Assembly: GCA_965662545.1 (NCBI GenBank)
Contig: CBFIHZ010000055.1
Location: 1 to 18,121, forward strand
Reading direction: 5' to 3'
Length of the DNA: 18,121 nucleotides
Source of the DNA: CPC320 sp002684375
GTDB lineage: Bacteria > Pseudomonadota > Alphaproteobacteria > Rhodobacterales > Rhodobacteraceae
Made by a program: the position numbers and the translations under genes. Below are positions 1-7,481 of the stretch, one piece after another. Each line of letters opens with the position of its first letter. Within the stretch, counting starts at the first letter, position 1. The notes beneath the pieces were generated by a model, which made no database searches, had not been told where the DNA came from, and saw only the letters and a program-made list of their open reading frames with translations.

Positions 1-2
1 CC

Positions 3-920
3 CTTCAAACGATGATTGCCTTCATAAAAGAGCATCGCGAAGACTTGGGTGTCGAGCCGGTTTGCAAGGTTTTGCCAATCGCCCAGTCCATATTTTATGC
101 GCATGTAGCGATCGCCCGAAACCCAGACTTGGCGTCGGATCGCGCCAAACGGGACGTGATGCTGAGCCGTGAAATCAAGCGTGTTTGGGAACAGAACAAT
201 AAAGCCTACGGGACCCGAAAGGTCTGGCATCAACTACAGCGTGAGAAGTTCACGATCGCCCGTTGCACCGTGGCCGGATTAATGAAACACCTTGCCATTC
301 AAGGCGTTATTCGCGGGAAGGTAAAGAAAACAACCGTCCCGGATAAGGTCCAACCACGCCCAAAAGATAAGGGAAGCCGGAAGGTCCGGGCGCCTGCGCC
401 AAACATGCTGTGGGTCAGCGACTTTACTCACGTCTCGATCTGGCAGGGGGTCGTCTACGTTGCTTTTATCATCGATACCTTCGCGGATAAGATCGTGGGT
501 TAGCGTGTTTCCAACTCGCCAAAGACAGACTTTTTACTGGATACACTGGAAAAAACTCTGCATGATCGCCGCCCCGTTCATAAATTGGCCTCAGTAACCA
601 CTCTGACCGCGGCGGGCAATATTTGTCCATTCGCTATACCGAACGATTGGCGGATGCCGGGATCGATCCCTCAGTTGGCAGCGTTGGCAATTCCTATGAC
701 ACCGCCTTGGCCCAGACCCATCAACGGTCTGTACAAAGCAGAAGTCATTCACCGGCTAGAACATTGGAAAACCATGGCCGCTGCCGAATGGGAGACCATC
801 AAATAGGTAAATTGGTTCAACAACCGTCGCCTGCTTGCATCAATCGGATACATCCCACGATCTGAGACCGAACACAGGTACTATGCACAGTTCAACACAT
901 TAGATGTGGTCGCACAGCAT
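3..920 (+). pseudogene. IS3-family transposase OrfB, inactivated
   Basis: Homology to OrfB (DDE integrase-type transposase, rve domain) can be followed through three frames. The first piece (12-503, 163 residues) has the HTH_21-like N-terminus and the first catalytic Asp in WVSDFTH (codon 420-422). TAG at 501-503 replaces the Trp codon expected after KIVG. About one base is lost near 583-587, after which the frame reads HSDRGGQY (second Asp, 605-607) and YTERLADAGI. The catalytic Glu in ALAE is a Gln codon (713-715). One extra C near 717-719 restores the first frame (NGLYKAEVIH). A second TAG (804-806) again sits where Trp is expected, before VNWFNNRRLL. Two stops, two frameshifts and a lost DDE residue make this an old pseudogene. 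The 5' end may be truncated only by the window edge. Confidence 0.88.
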
Positions 921-930
921 GAAGTAATCA

Positions 931-956
931 GCCTCCGGCAAACAAGGGGCGGTTCA
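931..956 (+). repeat. Right terminal inverted repeat of the IS3-family element
   Basis: The 26 bases ending at 956 read, on the minus strand, TGAACCGCCCC followed by TTGTTTGCCGGAGGC. From memory this fits the terminal repeat of IS3-family elements carrying this type of OrfB. The partner repeat is left of the window. The element boundary is placed directly after the A at 956. Confidence 0.7.
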
Positions 957-1422
957 TACCTTCATCCATGTGCCCATGGGCATTTTGATGGCGACTCTGT
1001 CAACAACAGTTCATTTATAACGTCGGTGCGGCATCCATGCGCAACTGCGAACAAGGGATGTAACGCGGACCCCCAAAAATCTGAAGCAAGGCACCTTTAC
1101 CAATCCCAATTGCTATACGTACACCCCATACACCAAATACGTAGATAAAAATCTCTGAAAATTGACAAAATCCAACTTAGAGCTGCCAGGCAATCTGCCG
1201 CAAAAAGACACGATCGTTAGATCTCAGGGTGGCAGCAACTCTTCAGCTGTCATTTAACATCCATTAGAGACCACCAACCACATCGACTAAGCATCACTCA
1301 GAGCGGAGCGTGTCGAAACCTCACAGTTAGGATGGCTCTGATTTTCAGATCCAACCAATCAAACACTAAGGTATAAAACCCAAATTATCTTTATGCGTTG
1401 GGGCAGCCCGCTCACCACTGCG
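957..1422. other. Intergenic stretch, no convincing gene
   Basis: Between the IS remnant and the end of the thioesterase gene there are about 466 bases. I see no RNA gene, no credible promoter and no ORF with a ribosome-binding site. A minus-strand stretch (about 1176 down to 1015) is open for 53 codons but has no start codon near its beginning and does not resemble a family I know. The region may hold further degraded DNA brought in with the insertion sequence. Confidence 0.5.
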
Positions 1423-1857
1423 CTAGTTCTCTGCGCCCTCTACCACCAACGCGCTCAAAACATCCCGAGCGCTTTGATCAATCGGCACTGGGCGACGGGT
1501 TTCACGGTTGACGTTGACGTGCACAAAATGCCCTTTCGCTGCGGCAATATCTGCATCATTACGGAACAAAGCCACCTCATAGTGCACCGAAGACCTGCCC
1601 AGTTTTGTTACCCGAAATCCCACAGTGATTACATCAGGAAATGCCAACTCACTGAAATACTGGCAGCCGGTCTCTACCACCAAAAATACCGTTTTGCCGT
1701 GGTGTAGGTCTAAAACGCCGGTCTCAACCAAATAGCCGTTTACCGCGGTATCAAACAACTGGTAGTGTAGCGCATTGTTCATATGCCCATAGATATCATT
1801 ATCAAACCAACGCGTTGTGATCGAACTAAACTGGCGATAGGCGGCCCGGTTCACCAC
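1423..1857 (-). CDS. Hotdog-fold acyl-CoA thioesterase (4HBT/YbgC type)
   Basis: The 144-residue product has the layout of single-domain 4-hydroxybenzoyl-CoA thioesterase-like enzymes, which hydrolyse acyl-CoA thioesters in the cytoplasm. The N-terminal signature TRWFDNDIYGHMNN (residues 15-28) is the usual start of the fold. Asp21 aligns with the catalytic Asp of Pseudomonas 4HBT, and a central helix (LFDTAVNGYL) and strand pattern follow. The start is GTG at 1857 or the next GTG at 1854. Both overlap the stop of the upstream alcohol dehydrogenase gene, and a GAGG within that gene's end serves as ribosome-binding site, so the two genes are translationally coupled. The substrate cannot be told from sequence; pairing with a dehydrogenase suggests a small catabolic unit. 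Confidence 0.85.
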   Translation of the reverse strand: MVNRAAYRQFSSITTRWFDNDIYGHMNNALHYQLFDTAVNGYLVETGVLDLHHGKTVFLVVETGCQYFSELAFPDVITVGFRVTKLGRSSVHYEVALFRNDADIAAAKGHFVHVNVNRETRRPVPIDQSARDVLSALVVEGAEN

Positions 1858-3008
1858 ACCGCCTCATAAATAGCCAATGCGTCCGCTTGGGTCACAGTGC
1901 GCGGATTATTGACCAGCAACCGGGTCTGATTCATCGCATCACCGGCTAACATCGGCAGAGCACCTCGTTTAATACCCAAATCACGCAGGCGTTGCTGCAA
2001 GCCACAGCGTTTTGACAAATCGGCCATCGCCTCGGCAAAAGCAGTCGCCGCAGCCTGCGGGCTAAGGCCGGCCAAATCCGGAAATGCGCAAGCTGCAATT
2101 TCGGCATAGGATTGTGGGGCGGTTACAGCGTTAAACCTCAGCACCTGCGGCAGCACCAAGGCGTTGGACAATCCATGCGGCACCTTGTAATGACCACCAA
2201 TCGGATAGGCGAGCGCATGCACCGCCGCCACCGGCGAATTGGCAAAGGCCTGCCCGGCCAGCAATGACCCAAGCAGCATATCCGATCGCGCCTCTATATC
2301 GCGAGGTGTATGCACTGCAGTTTCCAACGCCGCCCCCATCAAGCGCAAAGCCTGTTTAGCCAAGACCTTTGAGAGCGGGTTGTTATTGGCGCTCGTCGAT
2401 GCATAAGCCTCAATCGCATGCACCATGGCATCAATGCCAGTGGCGGCCGTGACATGCGCAGGTAACCCAAGTGTAAGTTCAGGATCTAACAACGCGATAT
2501 CGGGTATAAGAACGGGTGAAACCACGCCCATTTTTTCACTTTTACCAGTGGTCAAAATTGAAATGGGGGTCACCTCGGACCCTGTCCCAGAAGTGGTCGG
2601 AATTAAAATCAATGGCAAGCGCCTACCAGTAATATTTCCAACACCATAGATGTCTTTCAAACTTTGGTTATCCATTGCAAGCACCGCCACAAGCTTGGCC
2701 ACATCCAATGAAGAACCGCCGCCAAAGCCGATGACCGCATCCACATCAGCCACTTTGGCAGCTTCGGTTGCGGCTAAAACTACCGCTTCGGGTGGATCCG
2801 CGACCACATCTGAAAATACCGTCACATCGACCCCTGCATTGGCTAGAATCACCTGCACCTGATCAACCAAGCCGGTCGCCAACATTCCGGTATCAGTAAC
2901 AAGTAAAACGCGACATCCGATTTCAGAGCGTGTCATTTCACCCAACTGCAAAATCAGACTCGCACCAAATCGCACACTGCGAGATGTATTGAAGGTAAAC
3001 GGCGGCAT
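1851..3008 (-). CDS. Iron-containing (group III) alcohol dehydrogenase
   Basis: The 385-residue length and motifs fit the Fe-ADH family (FucO, DhaT, YqhD relatives), NAD(P)-dependent cytoplasmic dehydrogenases of alcohols or aldehydes. GGGSSLD (96-102) is the dinucleotide-binding turn and PTTSGTGSE (137-145) the second nucleotide motif. The metal ligands expected from FucO are all present: Asp193 and His197 in GIDAMVHAIEAY, His264 in AVHALAYP, and His278 in VPHG. The residue equivalent to FucO His267 is Tyr268, a substitution I recall from other proteobacterial members. The start ATG at 3008 follows an AAGG. The gene overlaps the thioesterase downstream. The precise substrate is unknown; maleylacetate reductase is less likely from the motifs. 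Confidence 0.92.
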   Translation of the reverse strand: MPPFTFNTSRSVRFGASLILQLGEMTRSEIGCRVLLVTDTGMLATGLVDQVQVILANAGVDVTVFSDVVADPPEAVVLAATEAAKVADVDAVIGFGGGSSLDVAKLVAVLAMDNQSLKDIYGVGNITGRRLPLILIPTTSGTGSEVTPISILTTGKSEKMGVVSPVLIPDIALLDPELTLGLPAHVTAATGIDAMVHAIEAYASTSANNNPLSKVLAKQALRLMGAALETAVHTPRDIEARSDMLLGSLLAGQAFANSPVAAVHALAYPIGGHYKVPHGLSNALVLPQVLRFNAVTAPQSYAEIAACAFPDLAGLSPQAAATAFAEAMADLSKRCGLQQRLRDLGIKRGALPMLAGDAMNQTRLLVNNPRTVTQADALAIYEAVW

Positions 3009-3263
3009 CCTTGAAACCTCATTATGGTATGATCACCCTCAGACGTTACCGGACAAAAGAGCAAAAGCCACGGGAAAAACGCAGTAACCAGATGAATGGA
3101 TTTCACCCCACGCTTCATAGACTCTCAGACGCGGCCACGCTCCACCTGCGGAATAATCACGCGCCGCCCTTTCTACTTTTGTCAGGCTAAAGTAGGGTTC
3201 TTCCCACGCCCTAAAAGGCATTAAAGGGTCCGCGTCAATCGCGGCTGGAAGCTAAGGACAATA

Positions 3264-4133
3264 ATGGATTTCCGTTCGATTTTAATGGGTATGGCCTTTG
3301 TGATTATGTGGTCCTCGGCTTTTACATCAGCCAGAATGATCGTGGCAGACGCACCGCCGCTCACGGCACTTGCGTTGCGATTTTTACTCTCGGGCCTGAT
3401 CGGGGTGGGATTGGCGCGATTGATGGGCCAAAGCTGGCATTTAACCCGTTCCCAATGGCGCGCGACAGCCGTGTTTGGCCTCTGCCAGAATGCACTTTAT
3501 TTAGGACTGAATTTCATAGCCATGCAAAATGTTGAGGCCTCACTTGCGGCCATTATCGCCTCGACGATGCCGCTGTTGGTGGCCCTTGCTGGCTTGGTCG
3601 TTTTTGGCGAGAGAATTCAACCCCTCGGATTTGCCGGTCTGATCGCAGGTGTGATTGGCGTCAGCTTGATTATGGGCGCACGGTTTCAGGGCGGGGTAGA
3701 CGGGTTAGGTATCACATTATGTACCCTTGGCGTCATCTCTCTCACAGTGGCGACACTGGCAATGCGCGGTGCCTCAGCGGGCGGGAATTTTTTGATGGTC
3801 GTTGGCCTGCAAATGCTTGTCGGCAGTGCGGTTTTAGCAGTTCCCGCAATTTTGTTTGAACCCTTTAGCGTCAACTGGAACCTACGATTAATCGCTGCAT
3901 TTACCTATACCACCTTAGTACCCGGTTTGGCCGCCACACTGGTTTGGTTCATGCTCGTGGACCGTATCGGGACCGTGAAAGCTGCAACATTCCATTTCTT
4001 AAATCCGTTTTTTGGTGTTGCCATCGCCGCTATGTTTCTCAGTGAAAAATTAGGTCCCCTCGACCTGGTGGGCGTGATAATCATCACAGGCGGGATCTTG
4101 GCAGTACAGTTATCGAAACAAAAACCACAATAA
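3264..4133 (+). CDS. EamA/DMT-family membrane transporter
   Basis: The protein of 289 residues has about ten hydrophobic segments arranged as two EamA repeats, the normal design of drug/metabolite exporters of the inner membrane. The first repeat opens with MGMAFVIMWSSAFTSARM, and the end of the second has FHFLNPFFGVAIAAMFLSEKL followed by a GxIxITGGI-like last helix, both typical of the family. Start ATG 3264 has AAGGA five bases upstream. It is divergent from the Fe-ADH gene across a 255-bp gap. The CcdA gene follows closely, so the three plus-strand genes may be one transcript. The substrate is not predictable; family members often export amino acids or other metabolites. Confidence 0.9.
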   Translation: MDFRSILMGMAFVIMWSSAFTSARMIVADAPPLTALALRFLLSGLIGVGLARLMGQSWHLTRSQWRATAVFGLCQNALYLGLNFIAMQNVEASLAAIIASTMPLLVALAGLVVFGERIQPLGFAGLIAGVIGVSLIMGARFQGGVDGLGITLCTLGVISLTVATLAMRGASAGGNFLMVVGLQMLVGSAVLAVPAILFEPFSVNWNLRLIAAFTYTTLVPGLAATLVWFMLVDRIGTVKAATFHFLNPFFGVAIAAMFLSEKLGPLDLVGVIIITGGILAVQLSKQKPQ

Positions 4134-4194
4134 TGTGATCCACCGTGTTCCATCGAACAGTGGTATTGTGCAATCGCATCCGCTAGCAGACATC

Positions 4195-4908
4195 ATGGAT
4201 CTTGTATTTGCATATCTCGCTGGCCTGCTAACCTTGATCAACCCCTGCGTCTTGCCAGTGCTTCCCATTGTTTTGGCAAGCGCACTGCAAGTCAGCCCAT
4301 TGGGACCCGTTGTTCTGGCCACCGGCATGGGGCTGTCTTTCGTCGCCGTCGGCATGGCTGTGTTAAGTTTTGGTCAGGTTATTGGCATCAATAATGATGA
4401 CGTTGCGCAACTTGGGGCTTTGGTCATGGTTGGATTTGGGTTTGTAATCTTACTGCCCAAACTTTCCTCGGGGTTTTCGCATCTGCTCACGGCCCCCGTA
4501 GGGCTTGCCGACCATAAGCTGGGTCAGATTGACCGCCATACTATCGTCGGGCAGTTCATCGGTGGTGGGTTGCTTGGAATAGTCTGGAGCCCCTGCGTTG
4601 GGCCAACACTCGGCGGCGCAATTGCGTTGGCGTCGCAAGGCGAGAACCTGATCTGGGCTGGTTCGATCATGATTGGCTTTGCATTTGGCGTCGCAACGGT
4701 GATCATGGCGACCGCCTATGGGGCCCGCAGTCTGTTAAAACGCCACAGACGTAAATTACAAGCAATCTCTGGTCTGGCACAGCCCATAATGGGTGCTGTT
4801 TTTATTTTTGTCGGGACCGCGCTTTATTTTAAACTACATCATCCGGTTGAGGCGTGGGTGCTCGACACACTGCCCGACTGGCTGGTAATCCTGTCAGTCT
4901 CCATTTGA
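4195..4908 (+). CDS. ccdA: CcdA-type cytochrome c biogenesis / thiol-reductant membrane protein
   Basis: CcdA/DsbD-TM proteins carry electrons from cytoplasmic thioredoxin across the inner membrane to periplasmic thioredoxin-like proteins, for example in cytochrome c maturation. This 237-residue, six-helix protein has the two defining redox cysteines, in NPCVLP near the N-terminus and in SPCVGP in the middle. Start ATG 4195 is chosen because family members begin MDLxFAYLAGLLTLINPCVLP. An upstream GTG at 4135 would add 20 unrelated residues. Neither start has a strong ribosome-binding site. It is followed 16 bases later by an exported thioredoxin, its obvious partner. SoxV is a related alternative, but no sox genes are seen here. 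Confidence 0.85.
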   Translation: MDLVFAYLAGLLTLINPCVLPVLPIVLASALQVSPLGPVVLATGMGLSFVAVGMAVLSFGQVIGINNDDVAQLGALVMVGFGFVILLPKLSSGFSHLLTAPVGLADHKLGQIDRHTIVGQFIGGGLLGIVWSPCVGPTLGGAIALASQGENLIWAGSIMIGFAFGVATVIMATAYGARSLLKRHRRKLQAISGLAQPIMGAVFIFVGTALYFKLHHPVEAWVLDTLPDWLVILSVSI

Positions 4909-4924
4909 TACAAAGGAACATGAA

Positions 4925-5341
4925 ATGAAACGTCGTGAATTTTTAGCCCTGTCTGCTGCCATGGTCAGTGCGCCAGTTTCCCTATCTGCGGCAAGTGGTG
5001 CCCTATCCTATTCACCGGGCTTAGTCTCCAGACATTTGGCGAAGGGCGACACTGTTTTTCTAGATTTCAAGGCCCGCTGGTGCGGAACCTGCCGCGCCCA
5101 AGAAAAAATAATTTCCGAACTCAAATCGGCCAATCCAAGTTATGAGAAACATATCACCTTCATTGACGTCGACTGGGAGTTATTCGGCAAGTCCAAATTG
5201 GTTAAACGGTTAAATATCCCACGCCGCTCTACCTTGGTTGTCCTAAAAGAAAACGATGAACTTATTCGCCTCGTGGCGGAGACCCAGCGCAAAAAAATCA
5301 AGTACCTGATGGATACCGCCTTGGCGGCAGCCACGTTATAG
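4925..5341 (+). CDS. Exported thioredoxin-like protein, probable CcdA partner
   Basis: The product (138 residues) begins with MKRREFLALS and an Ala/Ser-rich hydrophobic stretch to about residue 24, a signal peptide with a twin-arginine-like motif. The thioredoxin fold follows: FLDFKARWCGTC, with the redox pair Cys53-Cys56 and the buried Asp47. Aligned without gaps to E. coli thioredoxin (GIRGIPTLLLFK), the segment NIPRRSTLVVLK puts Ser102 at the position of the cis-proline, which is unusual. Start ATG 4925 has AAAGGA upstream. Its place after ccdA indicates that CcdA keeps it reduced in the periplasm. Its own targets might be apocytochromes or other oxidised proteins; this is inference. Confidence 0.85.
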   Translation: MKRREFLALSAAMVSAPVSLSAASGALSYSPGLVSRHLAKGDTVFLDFKARWCGTCRAQEKIISELKSANPSYEKHITFIDVDWELFGKSKLVKRLNIPRRSTLVVLKENDELIRLVAETQRKKIKYLMDTALAAATL

Positions 5342-5387
5342 CACCATAGATCAAGGTTAGTGATTGATTGTTTAACACCACTCGGTA

Positions 5388-6494
5388 TCAGGGGCCGATT
5401 TTACCGCGGTTCTCGCCCACCTGGCCGCGGTGCAACAGCATTTGATCCAATAGAACGCAGGCCATCATCGCTTCCCCGACAGGAACAGCACGGATACCGA
5501 CGCATGGATCATGACGGCCTTTGGTGATAATTTCGACCGGTGCGCCGGCCTTGGTAATCGTGCGCCGTGGAGACAGAATAGACGACGTCGGTTTAACCGC
5601 AAAGCGCACGACAATGTCTTGCCCTGTCGAAATACCACCTAAAACCCCACCCGCGTGATTAGAGCTGTATTCAGGTCCATTAGAGCCCATGAAAATTTCG
5701 TCAGCATTATCGCGTCCAGTCAGAGCCGCTGCCGCCATACCCTCGCCGATCTCAACGCCCTTGACCGCATTGATCGACATCATAGCCGCGGCTAATTCTG
5801 TATCGAGTTTACCATAAATTGGCGCACCGATACCCGCTGGCATTCCACGGGCCACAACCTCAATCACTGCACCAACAGAATTGTGGTCGTCTTTACGCAA
5901 CCAATCAAGATGTGCTTCCCATTCCAACGCCATTTCTGCATCTGGGCACCAAAAATCATTCTGTGCAATCGTAGCCCAATCAAATCGGTTGCGGTCGATT
6001 TTCTTTTCACCCATCTGTACCATATAACCTGTGACACTGGCCTGTGGCGCCAGAGCACCAAGCACCGCACGTGCCACGCCACCAGCAGCAACCCGCGAAG
6101 CAGTTTCGCGGGCAGAGGCTCGACCACCTCCGCGATAATCACGAATTCCGTATTTCTGCCAATAGGTGATGTCTGCGTGCCCTGGACGAAATTTTTCAAC
6201 GATGTCACCGTAATCTTTACTACGTTGATCGGTGTTACGGATCATCAGTTGAATTGGAGTTCCAGTCGATAGCCCCTCAAAAACACCGGAAAGTATCTCA
6301 ACTTCATCGGCCTCTTTACGCTGGGTCGTATTGCGGTTTTGCCCCGGTTTGCGTTTATCAAGCCAATGCTGCAGCGAGGGTGCATCGATTGGAACTCCGG
6401 GCGGACAACCGTCAACAGTGGCCCCCAGGGCTGGGCCATGACTTTCGCCCCAAGTGGTGACACGAAAAAGATGTCCAAAGCTGTTTACACTCAT
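5388..6494 (-). CDS. aroC: Chorismate synthase
   Basis: AroC makes chorismate from 5-enolpyruvylshikimate-3-phosphate, the last common step to aromatic amino acids, folate and quinones, using reduced FMN. The 368-residue product matches the family over its whole length. It has the N-terminal TTWGESHGPALG motif, the RPGHADITYWQKYG segment with the following GGGRASARET signature, and the late CVGIRAVPVGEAM block. Start ATG 6494 has AAGGAG eight bases upstream. The gene follows the petABC operon in the same direction but has its own promoter region and is separated from petC by an intrinsic terminator. It is convergent with the thioredoxin gene. Confidence 0.97.
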   Translation of the reverse strand: MSVNSFGHLFRVTTWGESHGPALGATVDGCPPGVPIDAPSLQHWLDKRKPGQNRNTTQRKEADEVEILSGVFEGLSTGTPIQLMIRNTDQRSKDYGDIVEKFRPGHADITYWQKYGIRDYRGGGRASARETASRVAAGGVARAVLGALAPQASVTGYMVQMGEKKIDRNRFDWATIAQNDFWCPDAEMALEWEAHLDWLRKDDHNSVGAVIEVVARGMPAGIGAPIYGKLDTELAAAMMSINAVKGVEIGEGMAAAALTGRDNADEIFMGSNGPEYSSNHAGGVLGGISTGQDIVVRFAVKPTSSILSPRRTITKAGAPVEIITKGRHDPCVGIRAVPVGEAMMACVLLDQMLLHRGQVGENRGKIGP

Positions 6495-6517
6495 CGAGCT
6501 GCTCCTTATTTGCGCAA

Positions 6518-6546
6518 GACATAGCCAGAGGCGGGGCCGATGCCAA
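6518..6546 (-). promoter_or_regulatory. Possible sigma70-type promoter of aroC
   Basis: On the minus strand TTGGCA (6546-6541) and TATGTC (6523-6518) are 17 bases apart, placing a start point near 6510 and a short leader before the aroC ribosome-binding site. The -35 element is good, the -10 element weak. It lies just downstream of the petC terminator, where a separate aroC promoter would be expected. Confidence 0.35.
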
Positions 6547-6576
6547 GTTTATTTCGAGGTCGACTTTATAAACCAC

Positions 6577-6613
6577 AATAAAAACCCCCGATTCCCTACC
6601 GGGGATCAGGGGT
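6577..6613 (-). terminator. Rho-independent terminator of the petABC operon
   Basis: On the minus strand, 58 bases after the petC stop, ACCCCTGATCCCC pairs with GGGAATCGGGGG with one bulge on each arm, around a four-base loop. It is directly followed by TTTTTATT (plus-strand 6584-6577). A GC-rich stem plus U-tract makes this the clearest intrinsic terminator in the window. It ends petABC transcription before aroC. Confidence 0.85.
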
Positions 6614-6670
6614 CTTAGAAATTGCTAATTCGTCACCTTTTCGAAACGGGAAAAGTCGCGCAGCGCAGCG

Positions 6671-7465
6671 TTAAGTAACGTCGCGATTTTTAATCGGTGC
6701 CCAGATGCGTTTATTGGTCAAATACAGCAAAAAACAGAGCAGACTGAGAAATAGCACACCCACAAGACCGGAATGCTGGCGATCCATCATTTTAGGTTCA
6801 GCTGTCCACATCAAAAAGGCAGAAACGTCTTTGGAGACATTGTGCAAATCGTTTGAATGACCATCGGCATAGTCTACATCCTCGCCCATCAGCGGTGGCG
6901 CCATTGATATCCAACCGCCCGGAAAAGCGGTATTTTCATACAGCGTAACCCCCGCCTCTTCTTTCTCGTTACCGGTATACCCCGTTAGCAGAGATGCTAT
7001 ATACTCTGGTCCCCCCATACCTTTGAAAAACTGGTTGATGCCAGAGCCATATGGGCCATGAAACCCAGCCCGGGCCTTTGCCATCAAAGACAAATCCGGC
7101 GCACCAGCACCATCATTCACGGGAAAGTGGTCGACAGGTGTGGCGGGACGGTAATCATCGAGATCCGCGTCAAAAATCTCAAAGTTTTGAGCTGCGTAAG
7201 CCCGCACCTGATCTTCGGGAAGGCCAGGGCCTCCGGCGTCATGCAAAGTGCGGATCGGGATATACCGCAGGCCGTGACAGGCCGAACAAACCTCGGTGTA
7301 GACCTGCAGGCCCCGTTGCAATTGCATCTGGTCAAACTTGCCAAACGGTCCCTCGAAAGAGAAATCAAAGTCTACAATATGCTGGTCGCCGCCGCCTGCC
7401 GCAACCGCACCCGATGTGCTTAAGGCCAGCGCGGTAACAGCCGACAGTAAAACTGACTTAATCAT
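6671..7465 (-). CDS. petC: Cytochrome c1 of the bc1 complex
   Basis: Cytochrome c1 takes electrons from the Rieske protein and passes them to soluble or membrane cytochrome c. The 264-residue precursor has a Sec signal peptide (residues 1-22, ending AVA), the haem-binding CSACH (60-64) and the APDLS segment (122-126). The distal ligand Met188 lies in ISMAPPL. A single C-terminal membrane anchor (about 232-250, rich in Leu/Phe) is followed by a basic tail on the cytoplasmic side. Start ATG 7465 has AAGGA nine bases upstream, and the gap to petB is 16 bases. It is the last gene of the operon, just before the terminator. It is also called fbcC. Confidence 0.97.
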   Translation of the reverse strand: MIKSVLLSAVTALALSTSGAVAAGGGDQHIVDFDFSFEGPFGKFDQMQLQRGLQVYTEVCSACHGLRYIPIRTLHDAGGPGLPEDQVRAYAAQNFEIFDADLDDYRPATPVDHFPVNDGAGAPDLSLMAKARAGFHGPYGSGINQFFKGMGGPEYIASLLTGYTGNEKEEAGVTLYENTAFPGGWISMAPPLMGEDVDYADGHSNDLHNVSKDVSAFLMWTAEPKMMDRQHSGLVGVLFLSLLCFLLYLTNKRIWAPIKNRDVT

Positions 7466-7481
7466 TGTATCAGATCCTTCG

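Larger units (their letters stand above)
1..956 (+). mobile_element. Right-hand part of a decayed IS3-family insertion sequence
   Basis: The window opens inside an IS3-type element, so orfA and the left end lie outside. What remains is an orfB (transposase) remnant and a right terminal inverted repeat ending at 956. Read outward-in from 956, the end begins TGAACCGCCCC, which matches the ends I recall for one common IS3-family lineage of Rhodobacterales and Rhizobiales. The distance between the end of the orfB homology (about 915) and the repeat is short, as in intact members. Because the transposase is broken in several places the element cannot move by itself. A target-site duplication cannot be checked because the left end is missing. 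Confidence 0.85.

Noticed and set aside
906..1148. Plus-strand 80-codon frame at the end of the IS remnant
   Set aside because: It begins inside the transposase remnant and runs through the terminal repeat into intergenic DNA after loss of the normal stop; it is not a separate gene.
1015..1176. Minus-strand 53-codon open stretch after the IS remnant
   Set aside because: There is no start codon near its beginning and no recognisable family; it is probably chance or degraded DNA.
3039..3221. Minus-strand 60-codon open frame between the Fe-ADH and the DMT transporter
   Set aside because: It has no clear ribosome-binding site, resembles no family I know and fills the divergent promoter region of two well-supported genes.
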